64,000 nt of DNA from Strongylocentrotus droebachiensis (GCA_035222895.1 JAVYIG010000402.1:248001-312000); one strand, 5' to 3'. Numbered from the stretch's first letter, positions 35,446 to 46,447 are shown. Notes: generated by a model from the sequence alone, not told the origin. Numbers and translations are program-made.

Positions 35446-37257
35446 CTAGAAATTTAATTCGTCATGGGGACGAATTAGGTGGTCTGTCTTCAATTCTGAT
35501 GATCATGCTCATCTTCAATTCAATTACCCAATAAAATGATGTTAATGTAAAATGATGTTTTGAGATATGAATTGATGAATGAAGTACTAATGAACTGATG
35601 AAGTGATAGATTGAACTGTCGTGAAATGAACTGAATTGATGAGCTAAACGGATGAACTGATGAACTGAACTAAACTGATGAGCTGAACTGATGAACGAAA
35701 TATTGAGAAATTATCATGATTCATAATGATCATGATCAAATTTAATGCAAAAAAATATTAAGATAAGTAGGCCTAATGAATATGACACAAAGTATTGAAA
35801 ATAAACTACTTAATCATGATTATCATTATTGTCATGATGACGATAATGATAATCATGATGATAATCATGATCATGATGATGTTGATGAGGATGATTATCA
35901 TCATTATGATAATGATGATGATAATGGTGATGATGATGACGATGATAATAATGATAATGATGATGATAATCATGATCATGATGATGTTGATGGGGATGAT
36001 TATCATCATTATGATAATGATGATGATCATAATCATAAGCGTGATCCTGACATCTGATTGAAAAAAGTGAGGAAATATTTAGATAGCATATAGTCTCAGC
36101 TACAATATACTCAAAAATCAACAAAAACCAAGCGAAAAAAACGGCGATATTGCTCGCAAAAGACAGAAATGTAGAATCCAGATTTGAGAAAAAGTCATGT
36201 CCCATAGAGAATACACGCAAAATGTGAAAAATTGACACGCCTCCTTTAATCGCAAAAAAAGGCCATGATGCTTTTGTCAAAATGAAAAATCGTGGCGACG
36301 GCATTTGGTGAAAATTGTCTCAGCTAAAACATATCAAAATTTGGAAGAAAATTGATCAACATTTACAGAGATACACTGCAAACAGTATGCCTAGGGTGTG
36401 ATTGTTACGTCACAATGGAGTTCGCTCATAGTGCGCATTTTGTTATATGCGTAATATACATTGTCATGGTCACCAGCAGCTGGTGCGCGATGAAATGTAC
36501 AACTGGCTCGATTATTGCTCACTACTTTCCCACGCATTTTGCCGTTGACTTTTCAGATCGAGCAATAATATTTGTTCTATACGGTTAATAATGTATTTCG
36601 TAAGGCATGTTTTTGCCCATATGCTATGTATTAAAAGAGCTCACACGCACAGACATTTACCTTAAACGGACGCTCATTTCGTTATTAATGGTCATAAAGA
36701 GATAAACATGGTATCAAATTGTTTGGAATAAAATGGGCAATACTATGATAGACAAAAAAAGGCGATTCTAGGTTGCGTACGACCATTACGAACACAAACG
36801 TGCGCGCAAGTTTATGCGCGCGCACGCAATTTTTTTTTTGAAATGCTTGAAATGGCCTAAAACGTACTCTAATTTGATCAAAAAGTGATTTTGAGCATTT
36901 TTTATTTTTGCGCGCACCAACGCGCGGACGTACGCGTACGCGCGCGTTTATTGACCTTAAGTTGACCGGACGGATATTGACCTTAATCGTTATAAATATG
37001 AATGAGAAATGATTTACGGTTATGAAGATATGATCATGAGTTGATTTTTAGAGTACTTCACAAAATGGCGCCTGGATGACGTCACGATATTTCGATGAAC
37101 TTGAAAATGTTCCTGTCACGTCTTAAGACAATGATCTATGACTGTGTCAAATTTAATTGAATTTGCACGGTTCAAATTTGAGTAATCGTGTAAACAAAAA
37201 AGTGGTCACAAATTTATTTTAATTGAATTGTGTTTTTGTACAAATTCAATTAAAATA
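35446..37257 (+). repeat. Array unit 12 (enlarged subfamily A)
   Basis: 1812 bp. It has an extra block at about 35500-35790 made of short TGATGAACTGAAC-type repeats, followed by a longer and purer (GAT)n/(ATC)n tract (35806-36050). The 5' hairpin loop is ATGGG. The first TGACGTCA site is lost. The Asp/His-, Ile/Met- and His-rich frames here are microsatellite translations, not genes. Confidence 0.75.
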
Positions 37258-39082
37258 CTAGAAATTTAATTCGTCATGGAGACGAATTAGGTGGTCTGTC
37301 TTCAATTCTTATGATCATGCTCATCTTCAATTCAATTAACCAATAAAATGATGTTAATGTAAAATGATGTATTGAGATATGAATTGATAAATGAAGTACT
37401 AATGAACTGATGTAGTGATAGATTGAACTTTCGTGAAATGAACTGAATTGATAAGCTAAACGGATGAACTGATGAACTGGACTAAACTGATGAGCTGAAC
37501 TGATGAACGAAATATTGAGAAATTATCATGATTCATAATGATCATGATCAAATTTAATGCAAACAAATATTAAAATAAGTAGGCCTAATGAATATGACAC
37601 AAAGTATTGAAAATAAACTACTTAATCATGATTATCATTATTGTCATGATGACGATAATGATAATCATGATGATGATAATCATGATCATGATGATGTTGA
37701 TGAGGATGATTATCATCATTATGATAATGATGATGATAATGGTGATGATGATGACGATGATAATAATGATAATGATGATGATAATCATGATCATGAAGAT
37801 TTTGATGGGGATGATTATCATCATTATGATAATGATGATGATCATGATCATAAGCGTGATCCTGACATCTGATTGAAAAAAGTGAGGAAATATTTAGATA
37901 GCATATAGTCTCAGCTACAATATACTCAAAAATCAACAAAAACCAAGCGCAAACAACGGCGATATTGCTCGCAAAAGACAGGAATGTAGAATCCAGATTT
38001 GAGAAAAAGTCATGTCCCATAGAGAATACACGCAAAATGTGAAAAATTGACATGCCTCCTTTAATCGCAAAAATACGCCATGATGCTTTTGTCAAAATGA
38101 AAAATCGTGGCGACGGCATTTGTTGAAAATTGTCTCAGCTAAAACATATCAAAATTTGGAAAAAAATTGATCAACATTTACAGAGATACACTGCAAACAG
38201 TATGCCTAGGGTGTGATTGTTACGTCACAATGGAGTTCGCTCATAGTGCGCATTTTGTTGTATGCGTAATATACATTGTCATGGTCACCAGCAGCTGGTG
38301 CGCGATGAAATGTACAACTGGCTCGATTATTGCTCACTACTTTCCCACGCATTTTGCCGTTGACTTTTCAGATCGAGCAATAATATTTGTTCTATACGGT
38401 TAATAATGTATTTCGTATAGGCATGTTTTTGCCCATATGCTATGTATTAAAAGAGCTCGCACACACAGACATTTACCTTGAACGGACGCTCATTTCGTTA
38501 TTAATGGTCATAAAGAGATAAACATGGTATCAAATTGTTCGGAAAAAAATGGGAAATACTATGTAAGACAACAAATGGCGTTGTTAGGTTGCGTTCGACC
38601 ATTACGAACAAAAACGTGCGCGCAAATTTATGCGCGCGGAAAGGTGTGCGCACGCAAAATTCTCGAAATGCTTGAAATGGCCTAAAACGTACTCTAATTT
38701 GATCAAAAAGTGATTATGAGCATTTTTTATTTTCGCGCGCACCGACGCGCGAACGGACGCGTACGCGCGCGTTAATTGACCTTAAGTTGACCGGACGGAT
38801 ATTGACCATAATTGTTATAAATATAAATGAGAAATGATTTACGGTTATGAAGATATGATCATGAGTTGATTCTCAGAGCACTTCACAAAATGGCGCCTGG
38901 ATGACGTCACGATATGTTGATGAACTTGAAAATGTTCCTGTCACGTCTTAAGATGATGACCTATGACTCTGTCAAATTTAATTGAATTTGCACGGTTCAA
39001 TTTTGAGTAATCGTGGGAACAAAAAAGTGGTCACAAATTTATTTTAATTGAATTGTGTTTTTGTACAAATTCAATTAAAATA
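37258..39082 (+). repeat. Array unit 13 (enlarged subfamily A, near-copy of unit 12)
   Basis: 1825 bp. It matches unit 12 almost throughout, including the extra TGATGAACTG block and the second microsatellite, so it is a recent tandem duplicate. The 5' hairpin loop is ATGGA, with the stem unchanged. Confidence 0.75.
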
Positions 39083-40022
39083 CTAGAAATTTAATTCGTC
39101 ACGAAGACGAATAAGGTGGTCTGTCTTCAAGTCTTATAATAGATTGTAATATTTACTATATTGAAAAAGGGAGAAGTTATATAGACATGTACACAATGAT
39201 GATTATGATGATGATCTTGATAGTAATGATTATGATGATGATCATCATGATGATGTTGATGAGGATGATGATCACGATCATAAGCGTGATTCTGACATCT
39301 TATCGGAAAAATGAGGGGTGATTTAGATGACATATAGTCTCAGCGACAACATACTAAAATTTGGGAGAAAACGGTTGAATAACAACCGAGATACTGGTCA
39401 AAACACATTGTCATGCAGATTCATGTTTTGAAAAAAGTGACCTCCCATAGACATAACACGCAAATACTTCTTTCACGCACCCACCTGTGTCTCTTACATT
39501 CTAATCTTTCAAACAAGAGATGCAAATCACCCGGAGACCCAACAACCCTGGAAATTAATTCAATGAATATAAAAAAAGAAAAATGTTGCTATGTCCGTCC
39601 ACACTAGCGAGCCCACATGCTTCTGGCTATTACACACCTGTAATCCTCACTTCCCCTCTCATACTATTTCTATAGTGTGAACAGACCCGGCAACAAGGAA
39701 AAACCCTTCCAATTGTAATACAAATCTATTTCCCAAATTTGCCTAATTAAATTTAAGTCAACTGTGGCGACACGCCCAGCGACACCTAATCCAATCGGCC
39801 AAGCCGAAAAAGTAGAGCCAACTCATATTCTATCCAAATATGAGAAAAATGTGGGGGTTCTGTGGACTTCCTAAAGAGCTATAATGTATTTCGTATAGGC
39901 ATGTTTTCGACCATAATTATATGCTATGTATTACAAGAGCTCGCACGCACAGACATTTACCTTGAACGGACGCTCATTTCGTTATTAATGGTCATAAAGA
40001 GATAAACATGGTATCAAATTGT
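39083..40022 (+). repeat. Array unit 14 (broken)
   Basis: It starts as a B unit to about 39466 ('cataacacgcaaat'). About 390 bp of unrelated sequence follow (39467-39860), then a piece of unit from 'aagagctataatgtatttcg' to 'tatcaaattgttc'. No hairpin end remains. Confidence 0.65.
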
Positions 40023-40290
40023 TCAATATTGTATTCAATATTTCCAGCACTTAACAGAGTTTAATATTTATTATATAGAGAAAGAGAGAATAGACATGTG
40101 AACAATATATTGGTCCATTGAATGGACGCAAACATTGCATATACCGTACCTGGGCTTATAACTGGAAAAATATAAACGTCTGGGAAGGAGACTAGCATCA
40201 TAGAAGGATTCAGATTTCCCGTAGGGTTGTACGCACACTATTGACATTCCTCTCCCAGAAATATAACACGCAAAATTAAGCATTTTATTA
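40023..40290 (+). repeat. Diverged remnant of an array unit
   Basis: Motifs of the unit 5' half are still visible in order: 'atttattatatagagaaaga', 'agacatgtgaacaat' and 'ataacacgcaaaatta'. Divergence is far greater than between units 1-13, so this is an old edge of the array. Confidence 0.5.
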
Positions 40291-42559
40291 CATTTTGTTG
40301 TGATTATATATATATATATATATATACATATATCGTGTTATATAGTAGTCGAAGAAAATGATCCAAAAAAATAAGAAACGAAAGCCCCCCCAAAAATAAT
40401 TCTCCACGGATTCGATCCCGAGTCATTGATTAGGAAAGTCGGGTGCTTTGACCAATAGACCAAGTAAGTCACGGTGCTGATCTACGTTATTTAGAGTTTA
40501 TATATTGCATTTTGCAAATGCGAACGCGCACAGCCTGCGCGCGCGAACGAACGCATAAATGACCACCATACCAATACAAAAAACGTACACAATTCTTCAG
40601 ATTTGTATGTCCGTATAGTGCAGTGCATAGATCTACGACGTGTGCATAACTACAGTAGCCTACACATGTTACAACTTATCTATGTACTGACTGTTGCTTT
40701 TGGACTTGCTTGGACTTGGAGTTGTTACTTTTAACAGGGAGGTGCTTTGGATAATTTGACCGTGTTTGAAGGTGTAAGTATTTTAGGATCATGCTGATAT
40801 AAAATAAAGTAATATTAGTTAATGTTTGAATTTAAAACCATAATCTTAGTCTAACTAAGTTAGTAGGGTGTCTGATCGCGCACTCGGTTTTGTGTGCTAA
40901 AATCCTTCCATAGAGATTGCACACACCCCTATGCAGTCTATGTACATTGTGCGCTTAAGAAAAAATGATCAATGCTTGTACCCGGCCCCCCCACTCAGAG
41001 GTCGGAATGACCGCATGCGTGTTGCCAAAATGTCCGGTAAAGGGGTACTTTTCGTGCGACAAAGTCCGGCCCGAGAATTGTAAAAAAAAGGGGTGTAGAC
41101 CCAATGTTAATATTCCAGACCAGGGAGCCTTAACCGGGTCCCATACGGTACTCCATAGTATTAGTAGCACTGCACGGCCACGGAGAGTTATGTAAACAAA
41201 ACCAAATCACACCTTCCCGCACCCGACCAATATTGGACAGTGGCCTTGATGAATTTTATGTGACTTGTAATCGTAATTACCTCCGGAATATCATAATCGG
41301 AGGTAAAAATAACGAAATAAGAGCAAATTTTTTACCAGACCGATACAGCTTAGCTCCCTTTTCACGTGTAGCGTGTGACTTTACGATCTCTACACAATGG
41401 TGTTGACCTCTGACTGGCACTTCCGTGATTGTGCTGCTTTTTTTCAAACCCTCTCTGCTTAGGAAAACCATAAGGATCACCCATTTTCAATTTTTCTGCC
41501 GACATAGCAACTTTTTCGGAAAAATTTGATATTTTAGGGACAAATTTGGGGGATGTTTTTGGCATGCTTGATCAAAGTGGTATTGTTAGGGAGGCCAATG
41601 CCCAAATCTAACTTTTTAATTACGAATTTGTTTAAAATAAAACAAAGATTAAAAGAAAGCATTTTCTTTCACTAAGACAACTCACCCATCTGCCGACTCC
41701 ACAATTTCCATAAAATAGGAGATATCCAGCTCTTTTTTATGCCTTTCCTTCTACGCCTGGCCGTACGTAAGAGCCTTGAAACAATCAATTTTATGGTCCC
41801 AAAAATTACGTTGAGAATTAGACAGGCCCGAGGGAATAGGCGTGTCATCATGGTCATTGCCCGGACAACAAGTTCAAAACTTCGCGCGAAAGTACATTCA
41901 TCATCACCGGCTAGCCTTGAATTAGTTGCACACACCGACACAGTACTGCAGGCCGTCCAGGTACGGTAATTGCATGCAAGCCGTAATCGAGCCATGCTAG
42001 CCATGCCATGGCATGGAGGGTCAAAACATAATGAGAGAAAGCTCGAAAGCCACTCATTGTAAATTAAGAAAATGATTGAAATAAATAAATAGGCCTACCT
42101 TAGTTTTTATATGTATTCCAATTATTTCCTCATGAGTAAAGATCAATCTGACACATTATCAACGATCGATAAATCCAACAGTTGCAGCGAACACAATACG
42201 ATCGATAAATCCAACAGTTGCAGCGAACACAAACATAGTCAATAGGACTGCACGCATTGATAGACGTGTACTGACGGAGATATTTCTCTCCCTCTCTCTC
42301 TCTCTCTCTCACTAACCATATGATGATATCATACACTAAAACACACGTTCAAATCATGGCATTCATTACACTTCTCAATTGGAGTATAGACTGCTCACGT
42401 AGACTTTTTTTTTTTAGGTGCTTTGGACTTTGACAGGGGCTTTGGACTTTGACGGAAGTATACCGAGTGTCTAAAAAATCAAAGTTGAAACTTTTAAATA
42501 TTCTGCCAAATAAATAAAAAATGTGAAAAATTCTCGGGAAATTGTCATATGTATGGATA
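40291..42559. other. Mixed non-coding stretch right of the array
   Basis: It contains a (TA)n run (40307-40326), a weak tRNA-like sequence on the minus strand (about 40400-40476), a small CCTCCG...CGGAGG foldback (about 41281-41306) and a (TC)n run (42283-42310). A moderately GC-rich patch at 41740-42010 has a minus-strand open frame without a recognisable domain. No gene can be supported. Confidence 0.5.
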
Positions 42560-42840
42560 GGTGAAGCTCTTGTCTATCATATGATACAAACACATCTGAT
42601 AATAATTCATACTTGGATGAGCACTGGCCACTTTTGTAAAGGGTATGAAAATTAGATTGTGCAAGATTTGGCTGTTCAATTTGGCTGAGCGAGAAGTCCC
42701 CAAGCATAACAATTGTTAATGATCTGATGAATTTATGATTAATTACGATGGATATGGGTTTGTGCTGGGTTTATGATGTGTCCCACTTCTTGCCCCACCC
42801 CACCCAACTTCATTTAAAGGAGAATGAAACCCTGATTTTT
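42560..42840. repeat. Segmental duplication block X, copy 1
   Basis: About 280 bp from 'ggtgaagctcttgtctatc' to 'cctgattttt'. It recurs at 45756-46036 with scattered differences. In copy 1 a Helitron-like element follows immediately; in copy 2 block Y follows directly. Confidence 0.7.
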
Positions 42841-43635
42841 ATGCCTCCGTTACAAAGTAGCCGGAGGCATTATGTTTTCGGGTTGTCCGTCCGTCCGTAC
42901 GTCTGTACGTACGTCCCGTTCTCGTGATCGCGTTATCTGAAGAACCGATTGATGGATTTCTGCCAAACTTTGGTCATGTATGTATCTTGCAGAGCCGATG
43001 AACTGAGTAGATTTTGGGATTACGAGGTCAAAGGTCACAGGGCTCATTATGTATGCAAAAACAGCTCGTGATCGCGTTATCTGAAGAACCGATTGATGGA
43101 TTGCTGCCATAATTAGGTCATGTATGTATCTTGCAGAGCCGATTAACTGAGTAGATTTTGGGATTACGAGGTCAAAGGCCACAGGGCTCATTATGTATGC
43201 AAAAACAGCTCGTGATCGCGTTATCTGAAGAACCGATTGATGGATTCCTGACAAAATTAGGTCATGTGTGTTACTTGCAGAGCCAATGAACTGAGTAAAT
43301 TCTTGGTTCATAAGGTCAAAGGTCAAAGGTCATGGGCTCATTATGTATCCAAAAATAGCTTGTGAACGCATTCTCATTAGAACTGACAGATGGATTACTA
43401 TTTAACTCAGGACATCTTGCAGAGCCAATGAACTGAGTAGATTTTAGGGTCATGAGGTCAAAGATCAAAGGGTCATATATGTATATGAGAAATTGCTTGT
43501 AATCACGATATTCTGAGAACCTGTTAATGGATTACAATTGAATTTGAATTCGAAAAATTTCTTCTGTCTTGGTTTGTAAAATTGCTCTATGACGGAGGCA
43601 TCATTTTCGACTGCACGCAGTCGAATTCCATCTAG
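42841..43635 (+). mobile_element. Short non-autonomous Helitron-like element 1
   Basis: 5' end with a perfect 9-bp hairpin (ATGCCTCCG...CGGAGGCAT, 42841-42870). 3' end with an 8-bp hairpin (TCGACTGC-AC-GCAGTCGA, 43607-43624), then ATTCCAT and CTAG at 43632-43635, followed by T. A hairpin a few bases before CTAG, inserted before T, is the Helitron 3' signature. The interior has about three copies of a 144-bp repeat beginning CTCGTGATCGCGTTATCTGA (42921, 43065, 43209) and repeated 'aggtcaaaggtca'. No protein is encoded. No 5' TC is evident, so the clade is uncertain. Confidence 0.7.
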
Positions 43636-43688
43636 TTAAAATATAGATTCGGCCTGGATAGATATCACATAGTCCCATATACATCTTT

Positions 43689-44272
43689 CTGTGTACAGTG
43701 CTTTTAATTTACCAAAACTGGGCACAATTTTGTATCATTTTGATGATTCCAGAACCTTGCAGTACACATCAATACTTATAGATGATCAACCTTTTCTGAT
43801 CGATTCCACAACGTTTCTTTTCACAATGCAATTAAATTGCATGACCAGAACTGGTCTATACCTTTAATAATATAATTTCAATTATTATACAAATACGATA
43901 CAGTGGATTCTAACTAGACATACCATGTTTGTTACAGGTGGATTTGGTGGACGAGGAGGAGGACGCGGTTTCGGTGGACGCGGAAGGGGAGGATTCGGCG
44001 GAGGAAGGGGACGAGAAGGTATGTCTTGAATTTTATTTTCACCATCTTCGGAACGGTAGTTACTAAGGACTTTGATGGATGAAAATTATCATCACAATAT
44101 GATTGATTTCAATCCAAACAGATAAGATCATTCTCGATTTTCATGCCTCCGCTACAAAGTAGCCAGAGGCATTACTCTCAAACTGAAATAGCTTGTAATC
44201 ACGATATTCTGAGAACCCGATAATGGATTACAATCAAACTTGATAATGGATTACAATCAAACTTGAATATTA
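43689..44272 (+). repeat. Exon-bearing tandem duplication, block D1
   Basis: 584 bp from CTGTGTACAGTGC to CTTGAATATTA, holding block-Y-like intron sequence, the RGG exon, its downstream intron and the start of a Helitron-like element. The same 584 bp recur at 44656-45239. Confidence 0.8.
43938..44018 (+). CDS. RGG-box (glycine/arginine-rich) exon, copy 1
   Basis: An 81-nt exon with acceptor TTTGTTACAG and donor GAGAAG/GTATGT, phase 1 at both ends. It encodes GFGGRGGGRGFGGRGRGGFG followed by GGRGRE, a GAR/RGG box as found in fibrillarin, GAR1, Sm/LSm proteins and other RNA-binding proteins; arginines in such boxes are commonly methylated. The clean splice sites and open frame within AT-rich surroundings make it a real coding exon or a recent copy of one. 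No neighbouring exon with a recognisable RNA-binding domain is visible, so the gene cannot be named. Confidence 0.65.
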
Positions 44273-44655
44273 CTGTGTACAGTGCTTTTAATTTACCAAA
44301 ACTGGGCACAATTTTGTATCATTTTGATGATTCCAGAACCTTGCAGTACACATCAATACTTATAGATGATCAACCTTTTCTGATCGATTCCACAACGTTT
44401 CTTTTCACAATGCAATTAAATTGCATGACCAGAACTGGTCTATACCTTTAATAATATAATTTCAATTATTATACAAATACGATACAGTGGATTCTAACTA
44501 GACATACCATGTTTGTTACAGGTGGATTTGGTGGACGAGGAGTAGCCAGAGGCATTACTCTCAAACTGAAATAGCTTGTAATCACGATATTCTGAGAACC
44601 CGATAATGGATTACAATCAAACTTGATAATGGATTACAATCAAACTTGAATATTA
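44273..44655 (+). repeat. Exon-bearing tandem duplication, block D2 (internally deleted)
   Basis: 383 bp, the same as D1 except for a 201-bp loss running from inside the RGG exon to the start of the Helitron-like piece. Confidence 0.8.
44522..44542 (+). pseudogene. Truncated RGG exon copy
   Basis: Keeps the acceptor and GTGGATTTGGTGGACG, then jumps into AGTAGCCAGAGGC of the Helitron-like sequence. It has no donor, and the frame reaches a stop (TAG) soon after the junction. Non-functional as an exon. Confidence 0.7.
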
Positions 44656-45239
44656 CTGTGTACAGTGCTTTTAATTTACCAAAACTGGGCACAATTTTGT
44701 ATCATTTTGATGATTCCAGAACCTTGCAGTACACATCAATACTTATAGATGATCAACCTTTTCTGATCGATTCCACAACGTTTCTTTTCACAATGCAATT
44801 AAATTGCATGACCAGAACTGGTCTATACCTTTAATAATATAATTTCAATTATTATACAAATACGATACAGTGGATTCTAACTAGACATACCATGTTTGTT
44901 ACAGGTGGATTTGGTGGACGAGGAGGAGGACGCGGTTTCGGTGGACGCGGAAGGGGAGGATTCGGCGGAGGAAGGGGACGAGAAGGTATGTCTTGAATTT
45001 TATTTTCACCATCTTCGGAACGGTAGTTACTAAGGACTTTGATGGATGAAAATTATCATCACAATATGATTGATTTCAATCCAAACAGATAAGATCATTC
45101 TCGATTTTCATGCCTCCGCTACAAAGTAGCCAGAGGCATTACTCTCAAACTGAAATAGCTTGTAATCACGATATTCTGAGAACCCGATAATGGATTACAA
45201 TCAAACTTGATAATGGATTACAATCAAACTTGAATATTA
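44656..45239 (+). repeat. Exon-bearing tandem duplication, block D3
   Basis: 584 bp that I read as identical, or nearly so, to D1. It continues into the 3' end of Helitron-like element 2. Confidence 0.8.
44905..44985 (+). CDS. RGG-box exon, copy 2
   Basis: Same 81 nt, splice sites and phase as copy 1, 967 bp downstream. If both are used the protein gains 27 residues of RGG repeat without a frame change. Either this is a young exon duplication or an assembly artefact of one exon; the sequence alone cannot decide. Confidence 0.6.
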
Positions 45240-45322
45240 AAAATTGCTTCCGTTTTGGTTTGTAAAATCGCTCTATAGCGGAGGCATCATTTTCGACTGC
45301 ACGCAGTCTAAGTTTCATCTAG
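45110..45322 (+). mobile_element. Short non-autonomous Helitron-like element 2
   Basis: 213 bp. 5' hairpin ATGCCTCCG...CAGAGGCAT (one mismatch), 3' hairpin GACTGC-AC-GCAGTC, then TAAGTTTCAT and CTAG at 45319-45322, followed by T. It is the same family as element 1 with most of the interior missing. Partial copies of its left end are embedded at 44143 and 44543 within blocks D1 and D2. Confidence 0.7.
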
Positions 45323-46447
45323 TCTTATTGTGTTAATCAAAAGTTAAATAATTATTATTCTGTGTGTGTCGCGTAGTCCCACATACATCTTTCTGTGTAC
45401 AGTGCTTGTAACTTTACCAAGACTGGGTCAAATCTCATCATTTTGATGATCCAGATCACACCAATAATTATATGCTAGCTGAGCAACCTTTTCTGATCGA
45501 TTCCACAACGTTTTTTTCACAATGCAATCGCATGACCAAAACTGGTCTTTGCCTTTAAAGGTACTATGTCCCATTTGCAGGCCAACAAAATGAAAAGGTT
45601 AAATTCCAACAGCATTTGAAAGATAATACTAATTTAGAACTTCCCTAAAAAAAGGGGGGCTTGAAAATGTCTTTAAGTTGGAAAATAACGACTATTAGTT
45701 GTCGAATCGACTTAAGAGCTATAGATATACATATTATTATTGTCACATGTATAGATGGGTGAAGCTCTCCTCTATCATATGATACCAACAAATCTGATAA
45801 TAATTCATACTTGGATGAACACTGGCCATTTTTGAAAGGGTATGAAAATTAGATTGTGCAAGATTTGGCTGTTCGATTAGCTGAGCGAGAAGTCCCCCAG
45901 CATAACAATTGTTAATGATCTGATGAATTTATGATTAATTACGATGGATATGGGTTTGTGCTGTGTATGATCTGTCCCACCTCTTGCCCCACCCCACCCA
46001 ACTACATTTAAAGGAATATGAAATCCTGATTTTTAGTGTTATTGTGTTAATCAAAAGTTAATTAATTATTATTCTGTGTGTGTCGCGTAGTCTCATATAC
46101 ATCTTTTTGTGTACAGTGCTTGTAACTTTACCAAGACTGGGTCAAATCTCATCATTTTGATGATCCAGAACCTTTCAGTACACACCAATACTAATATGCT
46201 AGATGATCAACCTTTTCTGATCGATTCCACAATGTTTTTTTCACAATGCAATTGCATGACCAAAACTGGTCTCTGCCTTTAAAGGTACTATGTCCCATTT
46301 GCAGGCCAAAAATATGAAAAGGTTCAATTCCAACGGCATTTAAAAGATAATACTAATTTAGAACTTCCCTAAAAAAGGGGGGCTTGAAAATGTCTTTAAG
46401 TTGGAAAATAACGACTATTAGTTGTCGAATCGACTTAAGAGCTATAG
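45323..46447. repeat. Segmental duplication Y-X-Y
   Basis: Block Y ('attgtgttaatcaaaagtta' to 'cgacttaagagctatag') occurs at 45323-45725 and 46037-46447, with block X (45756-46036) between, giving a period of about 710 bp. A more diverged Y-like piece lies at about 43660-43866, before the RGG exon. No exon is apparent in these copies. Confidence 0.7.

Larger units (their letters stand above)
16683..40290 (+). repeat. 23.6-kb head-to-tail array of 1.35-1.8-kb units (Helitron-like architecture)
   Basis: About fourteen units each open with CTAGAAATTTAATTCGTC and a 7-bp hairpin (ATTCGTC, five-base loop, GACGAAT), then AAGGTGGTCTGTC and an (ATG)n-rich tract. A shared middle follows ('gtctcagctacaacatac', 'cataacacgcaaatatgaca'). 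Subfamily A has 'gtgattgttacgtcacaatg' and ends in a 13-bp-stem hairpin, TTTTAATTGAATT with AATTCAATTAAAA. Subfamily B has 'cgataagtgagataatctca' and usually ends in a 12-bp-stem hairpin, AGGTGGTCTGTT-GAT-AACAGACCACCT. Order: A B B B A B B B B A A A A B. No unit encodes a plausible protein. The 5' hairpin, microsatellite, 3' hairpin and adjacent CTAG recall non-autonomous Helitron/Helentron elements, which are known to form such arrays. The unit border cannot be fixed to the base, because the first unit also carries CTAG. Confidence 0.8.

Noticed and set aside
35776-37876. Asp/His-, Ile/Met- and His-rich open frames on both strands
   Set aside because: They are translations of (ATG)n-type microsatellites in array units 12 and 13, open in several frames at once, with no domain or splice context. 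The same holds for the His-rich minus-strand frames in other units.
16683-40290. CRISPR-like or rDNA-like array
   Set aside because: Units are over 1.3 kb with no short spacer pattern and no rRNA sequence; the genome is animal.
40400-40476. Second tRNA gene on the minus strand
   Set aside because: A B-box-like GGATCGAATCC and an A-box-like stretch are present, but acceptor, T and anticodon stems do not pair well. Kept only as part of a finding on tRNA-derived inserts.
41672-42004. 110-residue minus-strand frame in a GC-rich patch
   Set aside because: No domain or signal recognised; the frame starts near the end of a CpG-richer patch and could be chance.
43735-43800. Box C/D snoRNA in the intron before the RGG exon
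   Set aside because: TGATGA and CTGA occur at a plausible distance, but no terminal stem and no proper C box purine are present. The diverged Y copies do not show better structure.
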